A program made the translations under genes and the position numbers. This document shows, piece by piece, positions 36,247 through 44,924 of a DNA stretch of 64,000 nucleotides (within the stretch, counting starts at the first letter, position 1; each line of letters starts with the position of its first letter). The notes under the pieces are model-generated. The model did not search any database, was not told where the DNA came from, and was given only the letters and a program-made list of their open reading frames with translations. The stretch comes from Comamonas sp. JUb58 (GTDB taxonomy: Bacteria; Pseudomonadota; Gammaproteobacteria; Burkholderiales; Burkholderiaceae_C): contig NZ_SOAL01000002.1 in assembly GCF_004364775.1 (NCBI RefSeq), forward strand, positions 1 to 64,000, given 5' to 3'.

Positions 36247-38307
36247 TCAAGGCAGCTCTTTGGACAGATCCGGTTCGCCCTCAGGCTTGGGGCCTACCGA
36301 GCCCAGGCGCGCGCGCAGCGACTGGGGCTGGCCGGTCAGAATCGCGGCATAGCTGGTGGTGTTGGAGAGCACCTTTTTCACATAGTCACGCGTCTCGGCA
36401 AAGGGCACGTTTTCGGCCCAGATGGCGCCATCCAGCACCGGGCCATTGCGCCAGTTGCGCGGCCGGCCGGGGCCGGCGTTGTAGCCGGCCGCCGCCAGGG
36501 CCATCGAGCCATCGAAATCGTCCAGCGCCAGCTTCAGGTAGGCGGTGCCCAAGGTGATATTGGTGTCGCGGTCGTTGATGCTGGCGGGCGTGAAATCGGT
36601 CATGCCGATCTTGCGGGCCGTCCAACGGGCGGTGGCCGGCATGATCTGCATCAGGCCCGAGGCACCAACGCCCGAGCGCGCATCCATGATGAAGCGGCTT
36701 TCCTGGCGGATCAGGCCATAGACATAGGCGGGATCCAGCCCGATCTCGCGCGAGCGGCTGACCACCGCATCCTTGAACGGCATGGGGTAGCGCTGGCCTA
36801 CATCGACCACGGTCTTGGTGCGCTCGCTGGTGTTGATGCAGCGGTCCCAGATCTGGCGCTGGCAGGCCAGTTCGGCCGCAGCCAGCAGCTGGGCATCGTC
36901 CATGCCGCCGCGCTGGTGCAGATTGGTCATGTAGTTCCACTCGCGCACGCCTTCGCTGCGCAGCCCCAGCTGGATCGCATACAGCGCACGTGCCAGGCCT
37001 GCATTGCTGCGCACCGACTCACGCGCCTGCGCATCGATGGCCACCGGCTGCGAGGGGATGACGATGGGCTGGCCCAGCTCCTCCTGCGCCAGCTGTTCAT
37101 AAAAGCCTTGCGAGCCTGCAATCTTCTGCAGCAGCTGGCGCGACTGCTGGGTCTGCGCCTCACTGATGCGGCCCGCCTGCAAGGCCTTGGCCTGCCAGTA
37201 CATCCAGGTCGGGTCTTCGCGCTCCTCGGCGCTCATGGCCTCAATGCTCTTGCGTACCTGCTGCCATTGGCCTGCACGTAGTGCGGCACGGGTCTTCCAG
37301 GCCAGCAGGTCGTCGCTCAGGTTGGACTCCTTGCTCACCTTGGCAAAGCTGGCCATCGCGTCCGGCGACAGGCGCGTCGCCTGGGTCTTGCCGATCACCC
37401 CCCAGACCCAGTCGCGGCGCGGCTGCGTCAGCAGCTCGTTCCAGCGGCTTTCCATCAGGGTGGCTGCGCCATCGGGGTTGTCCGCGGCGATCTTGATCAG
37501 ACCCAAGGTGGCCAGCTCCTGCTGTTCCTTGGACGATGTCTTGGCCTTGCTCGTCAAAAACTTGCTGGGCGACTGCAGCATGCTCGCAAAGGCGGGCAGC
37601 TGCATGGGGGCCACTACCTCCACCGCAGCGCGGGCGGCGCGGGGTCGGCCCGTCTCCATGGTCTGGCGCGCACGGCGCCAGATGTCGTCGGCCTGCAGAC
37701 CTCCGGCCGAGAACAGCTCCGAGGCCGCCAGGTTGCAGCCGTCTTCCGAATCGCGCTGCGCATACCAGTTGCTCTTGACGGTCTCGGCCAAGGGATCGCG
37801 TTGGCCCCCCTTGGCCAGATCGATCACCGCCGCATAGCAGCGCAGCTCGCGGTCATCACCCATGCGGAAGGCCGGGTACATCGCATCAAAATTGCTCCAG
37901 TCGCGGCGCTGGCCCAGGAGGCGCAGCCAGTCGTTGCGCAAACGGTCTTCCTGGTAGGTGCCAGCCCAGCGGGTCAGAAAGGCCTGCACTTCGTCTTGCG
38001 TGGCCTCGCTCAGGCGGGCGCGCAGCTCCCAGTACGCAGCCCAGGGCTCCAGCACATGGCCGCGCGCGCCGGGCAAGAGCTGGGTCAGCTTGCTTTTTTC
38101 GCGCTTGCGAAAGGCCTGCTGCATGTCGACGATCACGTCATCGTTGACCATGCCGCTGCTCATCGACGGGCTCGACTGCAGTTGCACAGGCGTTTGTATC
38201 GACGCAGGCGCGGCCGTTGCGCCCTGCAAAATCGTCTGAGCAGCCAGCGGCAGCGCGCTACAGGCCAACAAGGCCGCCATCAAGGGGGTAAGAACATTCC
38301 GAGGCAT
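36247..38307 (-). CDS. slt: Soluble lytic murein transglycosylase
   Basis: A 686-residue periplasmic enzyme that cuts peptidoglycan glycan strands, forming 1,6-anhydromuramic products. It has a signal peptide (LMAALLACSALPLAAQ), a long alpha-superhelical region, and a C-terminal SLT domain with catalytic Glu in LIRQESRF, followed by GASGLMQIMPATA and AAGYNAGPGR. The ATG at 38307 gives a proper signal peptide; the frame is open to 38376. Confidence 0.93.
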   Translation of the reverse strand: MPRNVLTPLMAALLACSALPLAAQTILQGATAAPASIQTPVQLQSSPSMSSGMVNDDVIVDMQQAFRKREKSKLTQLLPGARGHVLEPWAAYWELRARLSEATQDEVQAFLTRWAGTYQEDRLRNDWLRLLGQRRDWSNFDAMYPAFRMGDDRELRCYAAVIDLAKGGQRDPLAETVKSNWYAQRDSEDGCNLAASELFSAGGLQADDIWRRARQTMETGRPRAARAAVEVVAPMQLPAFASMLQSPSKFLTSKAKTSSKEQQELATLGLIKIAADNPDGAATLMESRWNELLTQPRRDWVWGVIGKTQATRLSPDAMASFAKVSKESNLSDDLLAWKTRAALRAGQWQQVRKSIEAMSAEEREDPTWMYWQAKALQAGRISEAQTQQSRQLLQKIAGSQGFYEQLAQEELGQPIVIPSQPVAIDAQARESVRSNAGLARALYAIQLGLRSEGVREWNYMTNLHQRGGMDDAQLLAAAELACQRQIWDRCINTSERTKTVVDVGQRYPMPFKDAVVSRSREIGLDPAYVYGLIRQESRFIMDARSGVGASGLMQIMPATARWTARKIGMTDFTPASINDRDTNITLGTAYLKLALDDFDGSMALAAAGYNAGPGRPRNWRNGPVLDGAIWAENVPFAETRDYVKKVLSNTTSYAAILTGQPQSLRARLGSVGPKPEGEPDLSKELP

Positions 38308-38555
38308 AGCCGCTCCAGGTTGCAAGAAAGCGGCGCTATCCAGCGGCGCCCAAGTCATCCCTAAAATCATACACATCGCCTAACGCGTCAGCGGTCCCAA
38401 AGGCTGCAATACCCGGCCTCCTCTTACATGCGCTTACGGAAACTGCCCCAATATGTAAAAAAGCTATCTGGTTTTCACGGTAGTCAATTTGCTGGGAACG
38501 TCACTTTTGGCTGTCAGAATGGCTTACCCAGCGTGTTTCTGTAGGGATATTTGCA

Positions 38556-39137
38556 ATGGATAAAAAAGCCGTACGCCAAGCGCTCATCGAACAGCGTCTG
38601 CATATGCCCGATCGTCTGGAGCGCGCCGAACAGCTCCAGCAAGTCTTGCGTTTTTGGCTGATGGAGCGCCAGGATGCCGTGATCGGCGCCTACTGGCCGA
38701 TCAAGGGCGAGTTCGACCCGCTGCCCGCGCTGCACCGTTGGAAGGAAGACGGTGCGCTGATGGACGAGCCCAAGCTGCGCCGCATCGCCCTGCCGGTGGT
38801 GAACAAGCAGCACAAGACCTTGAGCTTCCACGCCTGGTACCCCGGCTGCCCGATGGAGATGGACGCCTACGACATCCCCAAGCCGCAAAATACCGAGCTG
38901 GTCGTGCCCACCCTGCTGTTTGTGCCTTGCGTGGGCTATGGCCCGGGTGGCTACCGCCTGGGCTATGGCGGCGGTTTTTATGACCGCACCCTGGCCGCCC
39001 TGGAGCCGCGCCCCTTCACCGTGGGGCTGGGCTTTACCAATGGCTTTGTCGATGACTTCGAGCCCGAAGCCCATGACCTGCCGCTGGACGCCATCCTCAA
39101 TGACAACGGCGTGGTCTGGCCCCTGGGCGAATCCTGA
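38556..39137 (+). CDS. 5-formyltetrahydrofolate cyclo-ligase
   Basis: A 193-residue ATP-dependent enzyme that converts 5-formyl-THF to 5,10-methenyl-THF. The family motif is clear in VPCVGYGPGGYRLGYGGGFY. AGGGA lies upstream of the ATG. In some proteobacteria 6S RNA lies directly upstream of this gene; I looked and did not find it here. Confidence 0.94.
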   Translation: MDKKAVRQALIEQRLHMPDRLERAEQLQQVLRFWLMERQDAVIGAYWPIKGEFDPLPALHRWKEDGALMDEPKLRRIALPVVNKQHKTLSFHAWYPGCPMEMDAYDIPKPQNTELVVPTLLFVPCVGYGPGGYRLGYGGGFYDRTLAALEPRPFTVGLGFTNGFVDDFEPEAHDLPLDAILNDNGVVWPLGES

Positions 39138-39219
39138 GCAGACCCCCGGGCGGTCCTTTGTGGGGCCGCGCATACGGTATAAAGCGCAGATCAGCTTCAT
39201 TCATCAAGTGGTCTAGATC

Positions 39220-39903
39220 ATGCTGCAGCTTTATATCGGCAACAAAAATTATTCGTCCTGGTCCATGCGCGCCTGGGTGCTTCTGCGCCAGGCGGGCATT
39301 CCGTTTGAAGAGAAGTTTGTCCGTTTCGACGGCTTTGACAGCCAGTCGGAGTTCAAGCGCACGATGACGGCCCTCAGCCCCACGGGCACGGTGCCGCTGC
39401 TGCGCGATGGCGATATCAGCGTCTGGGACAGCCTGGCGATTGCCGAATATGCGGCCGAGCAATACCCAGAGAAGCAGCTCTGGCCCCAGGACAAGGCGGC
39501 CCGCGCCAGCGCCCGCAGCATCTGCGCCGAAATGCATGGCGGCTTCACGGCGCTGCGCAGCGCCTGCCCGATGAACATTGAGGCCGACCTGGCCGAGGTG
39601 GGCCGGATCGTCTGGCGCGATAATGCCGCCGTGCGCAAGAATGTCGAGCGCCTGTGCAGCATGTGGAGCCACCTGCTGGCCCAGCATGGCGGCCCCATGT
39701 TGTTTGACCAGTTCAGCATTGCCGATGCCTACTACGCACCGGTGTGCTCGCGCCTCAAAACCTACCAGCTGCCCATCCCCGGCGAGATCGCCGCCTATAT
39801 CGAGCGCGTGCACCAGCTGCCAGGCGTCAAGGCCTGGATCGATGCGGCGCTGGCCGAGCAGGATTTTGTCGCGATGGACGAGCCCTACCGCGCGGAGCGC
39901 TGA
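39220..39903 (+). CDS. Glutathione S-transferase family protein
   Basis: A 227-residue GST with an N-terminal thioredoxin-like domain. NYSSWSMRAWVLLRQAGIPF carries the likely catalytic Ser, and SPTGTVPLLRDGDISVWDSLAI gives the cis-Pro and glutathione-binding part. The C-terminal domain is helical. It resembles the YfcF/MAAI-like group. The substrate cannot be told. It follows the cyclo-ligase gene after 82 bp. Confidence 0.88.
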   Translation: MLQLYIGNKNYSSWSMRAWVLLRQAGIPFEEKFVRFDGFDSQSEFKRTMTALSPTGTVPLLRDGDISVWDSLAIAEYAAEQYPEKQLWPQDKAARASARSICAEMHGGFTALRSACPMNIEADLAEVGRIVWRDNAAVRKNVERLCSMWSHLLAQHGGPMLFDQFSIADAYYAPVCSRLKTYQLPIPGEIAAYIERVHQLPGVKAWIDAALAEQDFVAMDEPYRAER

Positions 39904-39978
39904 GCACCGCCGGCCTTTGCGCAGTGTCTGGCGCCTTGCTGTTGGGGTGCCAGAGCACAGGCATCGGCCGCCTGGTGG

Positions 39979-41025
39979 TCAAAGCACTTGGGGCCGGTAC
40001 ACCCGCGCATCCAGCGGCGCATTGATGCTGATCAGGTAGACAAAACGCTCGTCTTCCGGCAGCAAGCGCTGGATCGCTTCAAACAGCTCGGCATGCGCCA
40101 GGTTCTGGCGCAGCAACGCTTCCACCTGGGTGGCATCCGTCGTCAAGGCGCTGCGGCGCAGTGCGCGCTCTGCAACCTCTTCGGCACCTAACAGCGCATG
40201 GACATAGACCAGCTCATGGGACATGGCCTGCCACTGCGCGGCAGACACCTGGCCACTGCGCAAGACATGGTCTTGCAGGGCCTCTTCGGTAGCGGATTGC
40301 TGGCTCTCGCGCTGCGCATCGTAGGCAGCCTGCCATTGCGGCTCGGTCAAGGTCGGCACAGTACTGCCCATCGCGGCGGCATCCTGCAAAGCCATGCGCT
40401 TCCAGGCCTCCAGGCCGGGCATGGGTTGGGACAGCTGATAGTCCATCATCTCCGCGTACATGCGGGCATTGAGCTGGCGCAGATTCTTGGGCGTGGCCGG
40501 CACCACCGCAGCTTGCAAGGGCCGCGCGTCCAGCCACTGCGCCAGGTCCTGCATGGCCGTATCGCGTGGAAACTGGCGGTACTGCACATGGCTGGGATAG
40601 TGCTCAGCATGGAACACCGGGTTGGTGCCCGCACCCAGCGCTGCGCCATTCTCATAAAACCGGACCACATCGGCGGAGAAGTAGCGGTCTGCCAGTTCCA
40701 GCACCAAGGCCAGACTGCCGTTCTGCGGATGCGTGCCCGCCCAGATCTTGACTCCGGGCATTTCATCCACCGAGTAGCGCCCGGCCGATGCATAGCCCAG
40801 CGCCTTGAACTCCTGCATCAGCTTCCGCACCTGCGGGTCGCTGAACTGCAGCTTATCCAACTGCATCGTTATGCGTGCCACCACGCCTTGCTGCGCGCTG
40901 CCCAGCGCCTGCACATGCTTAAGCATGCGCGAAAAATACCAGCGAATGCCGAACTTGAGCAGCACAAACAGACCGACAAACGTCAATACAATCGTCACCA
41001 GCACCACGCCAATGGTTGTCCACAT
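39979..41025 (-). CDS. Membrane-anchored protein of unknown function
   Basis: A 348-residue protein I do not recognise. One N-terminal hydrophobic helix (IGVVLVTIVLTFVGLFVLLK) anchors a large soluble domain. The latter includes a run of residues like a degenerate enzymatic fold (YSVDEMPGVKIWAGTHPQNG, then LVLELADRYFSADVVRFYENG). A GGAGGG five to six bases upstream supports the ATG at 41025. It appears to be monocistronic. Confidence 0.75.
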   Translation of the reverse strand: MWTTIGVVLVTIVLTFVGLFVLLKFGIRWYFSRMLKHVQALGSAQQGVVARITMQLDKLQFSDPQVRKLMQEFKALGYASAGRYSVDEMPGVKIWAGTHPQNGSLALVLELADRYFSADVVRFYENGAALGAGTNPVFHAEHYPSHVQYRQFPRDTAMQDLAQWLDARPLQAAVVPATPKNLRQLNARMYAEMMDYQLSQPMPGLEAWKRMALQDAAAMGSTVPTLTEPQWQAAYDAQRESQQSATEEALQDHVLRSGQVSAAQWQAMSHELVYVHALLGAEEVAERALRRSALTTDATQVEALLRQNLAHAELFEAIQRLLPEDERFVYLISINAPLDARVYRPQVL

Positions 41026-41179
41026 AAATCCCTCCCTCTTTGTCTTATTTCGAATCAGCCCATTGGGCCAACCGATCAGCATAGCGAGGAAGTGCGGGTT
41101 ATGCAAAGCGCTTATCTGACTAACAAATACATCAATGCTCAACAGCGATCCAGGCGCGAATCCGCTGAGGGGAAAGAAA

Positions 41180-41214
41180 AGCGCCTACCGATGGGCGAAC
41201 CATCGCTAGGCGCT
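41180..41214 (-). terminator. Intrinsic terminator of the amino-acid-binding protein gene
   Basis: AGCGCCTA (41180-41187) pairs with TAGGCGCT (41207-41214). A nested 6-bp stem (CGATGG/CCATCG) lies inside, and the minus strand ends in TTTTCTTT. It lies 34 bp after the stop. Confidence 0.88.
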
Positions 41215-41247
41215 ATGTACAAGAGCTCCCTCTGTGCTCAGATGCCC

Positions 41248-42153
41248 TTAGATGCCCTTGGACGAGGGGTTGGCAAAGGCATCGCGCGTTTCGGCATTCA
41301 GCGGGTAGTTGATATTGATGCCCTTGGGCGCAATCGGCGACATGAACCAGCGGTTGTAGAGCTTTTCCATCTCGCCCGATTGCATCAGGCCCGAGACGGT
41401 ATCGTCCACCAGCTGCTTGAAGGCAGGGTCATCATTGCGCAGCATCAGCGCCTGGTTCTCGGTGCGCAGGCTCTCGCCCACGATCTCGTAGTTCTGCGGA
41501 TCACGCGCATTGGCGATCTGGCCGGCCAGCAGGATGTCGTCCAGCACAAAGGCGGCGGCCTTGTCGCCCTGCACCAGCAGGAAGGACTCGGTATGGTCCT
41601 TGCCCGGCACATTGGTGATGTCGAGCTTGCTGGCCCGGTCGGCCTGGCGCAGCAGGCGGAACGAGGTGGTGCCGGTGGTGGTGGCGACCGACTTGCCCTG
41701 CAGATCGGCAATGCTCTTGATGCCCGAGCTCTTCTTGACCAGCATGCGCACGTTGTAGCGGAAGATGTCCGGCGAGAAGGCCACCTGCTTTTGGCGCTCC
41801 ACCAGGTTGGTGGTTGAGCCGCATTCCAGATCCACCGTGCCGTTTTGCACCAGCGGAATGCGGTTGGCCGAGGTGACGGCCTGGTAGTTCACCTTCAGCT
41901 CCGGCAGCTGGAGCCTGGTTTTGATCCCATCCAGGATGTGTGCGCAGATGTCCATGCTGTAGCCGATGGGCTTGAGGTTGGCATCCAGGTAGGAGAAGCC
42001 GAACGAGGCCTCGCGGTAGCCCAGGGTGATGGCGCCCGAGCTCTTGATCTTGTCCAGTGTGCTGCTGCTTTGCGCCATCGCGCCCATGGAAGCCAGCACC
42101 AGCGCAGCCAGCGCCACCGCGCGCTTCACACCCATTTTTCCTTGCATATCCAT
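41248..42153 (-). CDS. Amino-acid ABC transporter periplasmic binding protein (GltI-like)
   Basis: A 301-residue bacterial extracellular solute-binding protein, family 3, closest in pattern to glutamate/aspartate binders. It has a signal peptide (VALAALVLASMGAMAQ) and blocks SGAITLGYREASFGFSYLD and NGTVDLECGSTTNLVERQ. AGGAGG five bases before the ATG supports the start. No permease or ATPase genes follow, so it is an orphan component. It is divergent from an RpiR-type regulator. Confidence 0.9.
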   Translation of the reverse strand: MDMQGKMGVKRAVALAALVLASMGAMAQSSSTLDKIKSSGAITLGYREASFGFSYLDANLKPIGYSMDICAHILDGIKTRLQLPELKVNYQAVTSANRIPLVQNGTVDLECGSTTNLVERQKQVAFSPDIFRYNVRMLVKKSSGIKSIADLQGKSVATTTGTTSFRLLRQADRASKLDITNVPGKDHTESFLLVQGDKAAAFVLDDILLAGQIANARDPQNYEIVGESLRTENQALMLRNDDPAFKQLVDDTVSGLMQSGEMEKLYNRWFMSPIAPKGININYPLNAETRDAFANPSSKGI

Positions 42154-42230
42154 GATCCTCCTGGCACCCCGTCGGTACCGGCCAATGCCTTGCGGCGTTT
42201 TAGAACTTTTGCTCCTTTTTTATTTTTTTT

Positions 42231-42244
42231 GGATCATATGTTCC
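42231..42244. promoter_or_regulatory. Near-palindrome between the binding-protein and RpiR genes
   Basis: GGATCATATGTTCC at 42231-42244 is palindromic at 12 of 14 positions. It lies in a very T-rich stretch between divergent genes, as expected for the operator of the adjacent RpiR-type regulator. Confidence 0.5.
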
Positions 42245-42299
42245 ATATCGCACAATAGCTACCCGTGATTTCCCTAAATCTGAAGAAAGACCCGCCGCC

Positions 42300-43166
42300 A
42301 TGGGCGTAATCGACCAATTGCGAGACCGCTTTGCCTCCCTGAGCCCCTCGCTGCAGCAAGTGGCGCGCTATGTGCTCGACCACCCCAACGATGTGGTGAC
42401 GCAATCGATGCGCACCGTGGGCCAGCATGCCCAGGTGCCGCCCACTACCTTGGTGCGCTTTGCCCAGACCTGCGGCTTTGAAGGATGGAACCCCTTCAAG
42501 CAGGCCTTGACCGCCGACATGGGACTGGCCAGCGAAGCGGGCAACCAGTATGGCGAGCGGGCCCGCAGCCTGATGGGCCGCGCGCGCGACAAGCAGCTGA
42601 CCGCCGAGATGTTTGCCATGCAGCGCAGCAACCTCGACCTGACCGAGCAGCACAGTGCAGCGCGCCTGGTGACCGCCGCCAAGCTGCTGGAGAAGGCCGA
42701 CCAGGTGCATGTGATGGGCATGCGCGCCTGCTTTCCGGTGGCCTTTTCGCTGGTCTATGTCTACCGCCTGTTTCGCCGCTCGGTGCATCTGCTCGAAGGC
42801 ATGGGCGGCGTGCGCGAGATGCAGCTGCGCGCGATCGACCAGGGCGATGTGCTCGTCGCCATCAGCTTTGCGCCCTACTCGCAAGAAACCGTGCATGCGG
42901 TGGAACTGGCCCGTGCGCGGGGCTGCAAGGTACTGGCCTTGACCGACAGCCTGGCCTCGCCGCTGTCGCTGGCGGCCGACGAGACCCTGCTGTTTGCGGT
43001 CAACAGCCCCTCCTTCTTTCCCTCCGTCACCGCTGCCCAGGCGCTGTCGGAATCGCTGCTGGAAGTGCTGGTCAGCCGCGCAGGCCCGCAGGCGGTGGCC
43101 CGCATCGAGTCGGCCGAAGGCGAGCTGCACGACAGCGGCGTCTATGTGCAGCCGGTACGCAAGTAA
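42300..43166 (+). CDS. MurR/RpiR-family transcriptional regulator with SIS domain
   Basis: A 288-residue regulator with an N-terminal RpiR HTH (LSPSLQQVARYVLDHPNDVV, then TTLVRFAQTCGFEGWNPFKQ) and a C-terminal SIS sugar-phosphate-binding domain (residues ~125-265, with VHVMGMRACFPVAFSLVY). The usual ligand is a phosphosugar, but homologues next to amino-acid transporters exist. It is divergent from an amino-acid-binding protein gene. The cca gene starts nine bases after its stop. Confidence 0.9.
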   Translation: MGVIDQLRDRFASLSPSLQQVARYVLDHPNDVVTQSMRTVGQHAQVPPTTLVRFAQTCGFEGWNPFKQALTADMGLASEAGNQYGERARSLMGRARDKQLTAEMFAMQRSNLDLTEQHSAARLVTAAKLLEKADQVHVMGMRACFPVAFSLVYVYRLFRRSVHLLEGMGGVREMQLRAIDQGDVLVAISFAPYSQETVHAVELARARGCKVLALTDSLASPLSLAADETLLFAVNSPSFFPSVTAAQALSESLLEVLVSRAGPQAVARIESAEGELHDSGVYVQPVRK

Positions 43167-43175
43167 ACTCGCAGG

Positions 43176-44420
43176 ATGAAAACTTATATGGTCGGCGGCG
43201 CAGTGCGGGACCGCCTCTTGGGGCTGCCGGTGAATGACCACGACTGGGTGGTCGTGGGCTCCACACCCGAGGCCATGCTGGCCCAGGGCTTTGTGCCGGT
43301 CGGCAAGGATTTCCCGGTCTTTCTGCATCCCCGCACGCATGAGGAGTATGCGCTGGCCCGCACCGAGCGCAAGTCCGGCCGGGGTTACCGGGGCTTCAGC
43401 ATCGCTACCTCGCCCGATGTGACCCTGGAGCAGGACCTGGCCCGGCGTGACCTGACCGTCAATGCGATGGCCGCCCCGGTCGACTGGAATGGCAGCGACC
43501 CCGTCACCGACCCCTATGGCGGCCAGGCCGATCTACAGGCCCGGGTGCTGCGCCATGTGACCGATGCCTTCCGCGAAGACCCCGTGCGCATCTTGCGCCT
43601 GGCGCGCTTTGCGGCACGCTTCCATGACTTCTCCGTCGCCCCAGAAACCGTTGCCTTGATGCGCCAGATGGTCGCCGACGGCGAGGTCGATGCGCTGGTG
43701 CCTGAGCGCGTCTGGCAAGAGCTGGCACGCGGCCTGATGGAGGCCCGGCCCTCACGCATGTTCGAGGTGCTGCGCGATTGCGGCGCCCTCGCCCGCCTGC
43801 TGCCCGAGCTGGACCGCCTCTGGGGCGTTCCCCAGCGCGCCGACTACCACCCCGAGGTGGATACCGGCATCCATGTGATGATGGTGCTGGACCGCGCCGC
43901 CCAGCTGGATGCGCCGCTGCCCGTGCGCTGGGCCTGCCTGGCGCATGACCTGGGCAAAGGCACGACACCAGCCGATGTGCTGCCCCGCCACATCGGCCAT
44001 GAGGAGCGCAGCGTCGACCTGGCCCGCCAGGTACAACAGCGCCTGCGCGTGCCCAGCGACTGCGCCGAGCTGGCGCTGATGGTCGCCGCCGAGCACGGCA
44101 ATATCCACCGCAGCTCCGGCATTGCCGCCGCTGCCGTGGTGCGCCTGCTGGAGCGCTGCGACGCCTTTCGCAAACCCGAACGCTTTACGCAGGCGCTGCT
44201 GGCCTGCCAGTGCGATGCGCAGGGGCGGCTGGGTCTGGAAGACGAACCCTATCCGCAACGCGCGCAGCTATTGCGCCTGCTGACCGCCGCGCAGGCCGTC
44301 AGCACCAAGGAGGTGGCAGAACGCGCCGCCCGCACCGGCCGCAAAGGTGCCGAGATTGGCGCGATGGTGCATGAGGCGCGCTGCCAGGCGGTGGCACAGG
44401 CCTTGGCCGTGGAGGCCTGA
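43176..44420 (+). CDS. cca: CCA-adding tRNA nucleotidyltransferase
   Basis: A 414-residue enzyme that adds and repairs the 3' CCA of tRNAs. The nucleotidyltransferase motif is [20 protein letters not shown], with the catalytic acidic residues in [15 protein letters not shown] and the ERxxxE-like region follow. An HD phosphohydrolase domain is present ([20 protein letters not shown]), as in E. coli-type enzymes. The stop overlaps the start of the next gene by one base. Confidence 0.96.
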   Translation: MKTYMVGGAVRDRLLGLPVNDHDWVVVGSTPEAMLAQGFVPVGKDFPVFLHPRTHEEYALARTERKSGRGYRGFSIATSPDVTLEQDLARRDLTVNAMAAPVDWNGSDPVTDPYGGQADLQARVLRHVTDAFREDPVRILRLARFAARFHDFSVAPETVALMRQMVADGEVDALVPERVWQELARGLMEARPSRMFEVLRDCGALARLLPELDRLWGVPQRADYHPEVDTGIHVMMVLDRAAQLDAPLPVRWACLAHDLGKGTTPADVLPRHIGHEERSVDLARQVQQRLRVPSDCAELALMVAAEHGNIHRSSGIAAAAVVRLLERCDAFRKPERFTQALLACQCDAQGRLGLEDEPYPQRAQLLRLLTAAQAVSTKEVAERAARTGRKGAEIGAMVHEARCQAVAQALAVEA

Positions 44421-44920
44421 TGGCATTTGGAGACAGATGGGTACCTGCGCTGTATGTGCGCATCGCCCCTGATGCGGTCGAGATCCGCAGCAGCAACAGC
44501 GATTTGGTATGGAGCGATGAGGCCATCATTGCGTTGGTTGCCGGCCCCAAAACCCAGATCCTGGCCTTGGGAGCGACAGCAAGACTGGCCGTGGCACAAA
44601 CTACAGCTGCGTTTTTGCGCGAACCTTTTGATCACCCGCGCTGCCTGATCAGCGATTATTTGGTGGCTGAAGTGTTTCTGAAACATGCCATACGGTCCTA
44701 TCGCAAGCGTACACAGCGCTGGTTCAGCCCTGCAGCACACTTGCTATTGCACCCTTGCCCTTCGCCTGCCCAGGCGGTTGGGCGTATGACCCAGGTCGAG
44801 CAACGCGCCTGGCGCGAGCTCGGTGAGCGCTGTGGCGCCCGCAAGGTGGATCTGATTGACCCCCTGGCGGACGAGGAAGATATTCAAAAGCTGCTGCGAG
44901 ATTGGCCTGTCCTCGGCTAG
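44420..44920 (+). CDS. Half-length MreB-like actin-fold protein
   Basis: A 166-residue protein resembling only the first half of MreB. LYVRIAPDAVEIRSSNSDLV (from residue 11) matches the MreB opening, ILALGATAR the AVG-x-AK strand, DHPRCLISDYLVAEVFLKHA the RPMKDGVIADF helix region, and VEQRAWRELGERCGARKVDL (126-145) the VERRAIRESAxGAGAREV helix. The phosphate-1 loop DLGTANT is lost (IAPDAVE), and the second actin domain is absent. It therefore should not hydrolyse ATP or polymerise like MreB. It is coupled to cca by a TGATG overlap. Confidence 0.7.
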   Translation: MAFGDRWVPALYVRIAPDAVEIRSSNSDLVWSDEAIIALVAGPKTQILALGATARLAVAQTTAAFLREPFDHPRCLISDYLVAEVFLKHAIRSYRKRTQRWFSPAAHLLLHPCPSPAQAVGRMTQVEQRAWRELGERCGARKVDLIDPLADEEDIQKLLRDWPVLG

Positions 44921-44924
44921 GCCT

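Noticed and set aside
38377..38555. 6S RNA upstream of the folate cyclo-ligase gene
   Set aside because: The position is classical, but I could not find the paired ends or central bulge of 6S RNA in this ~180-bp gap.
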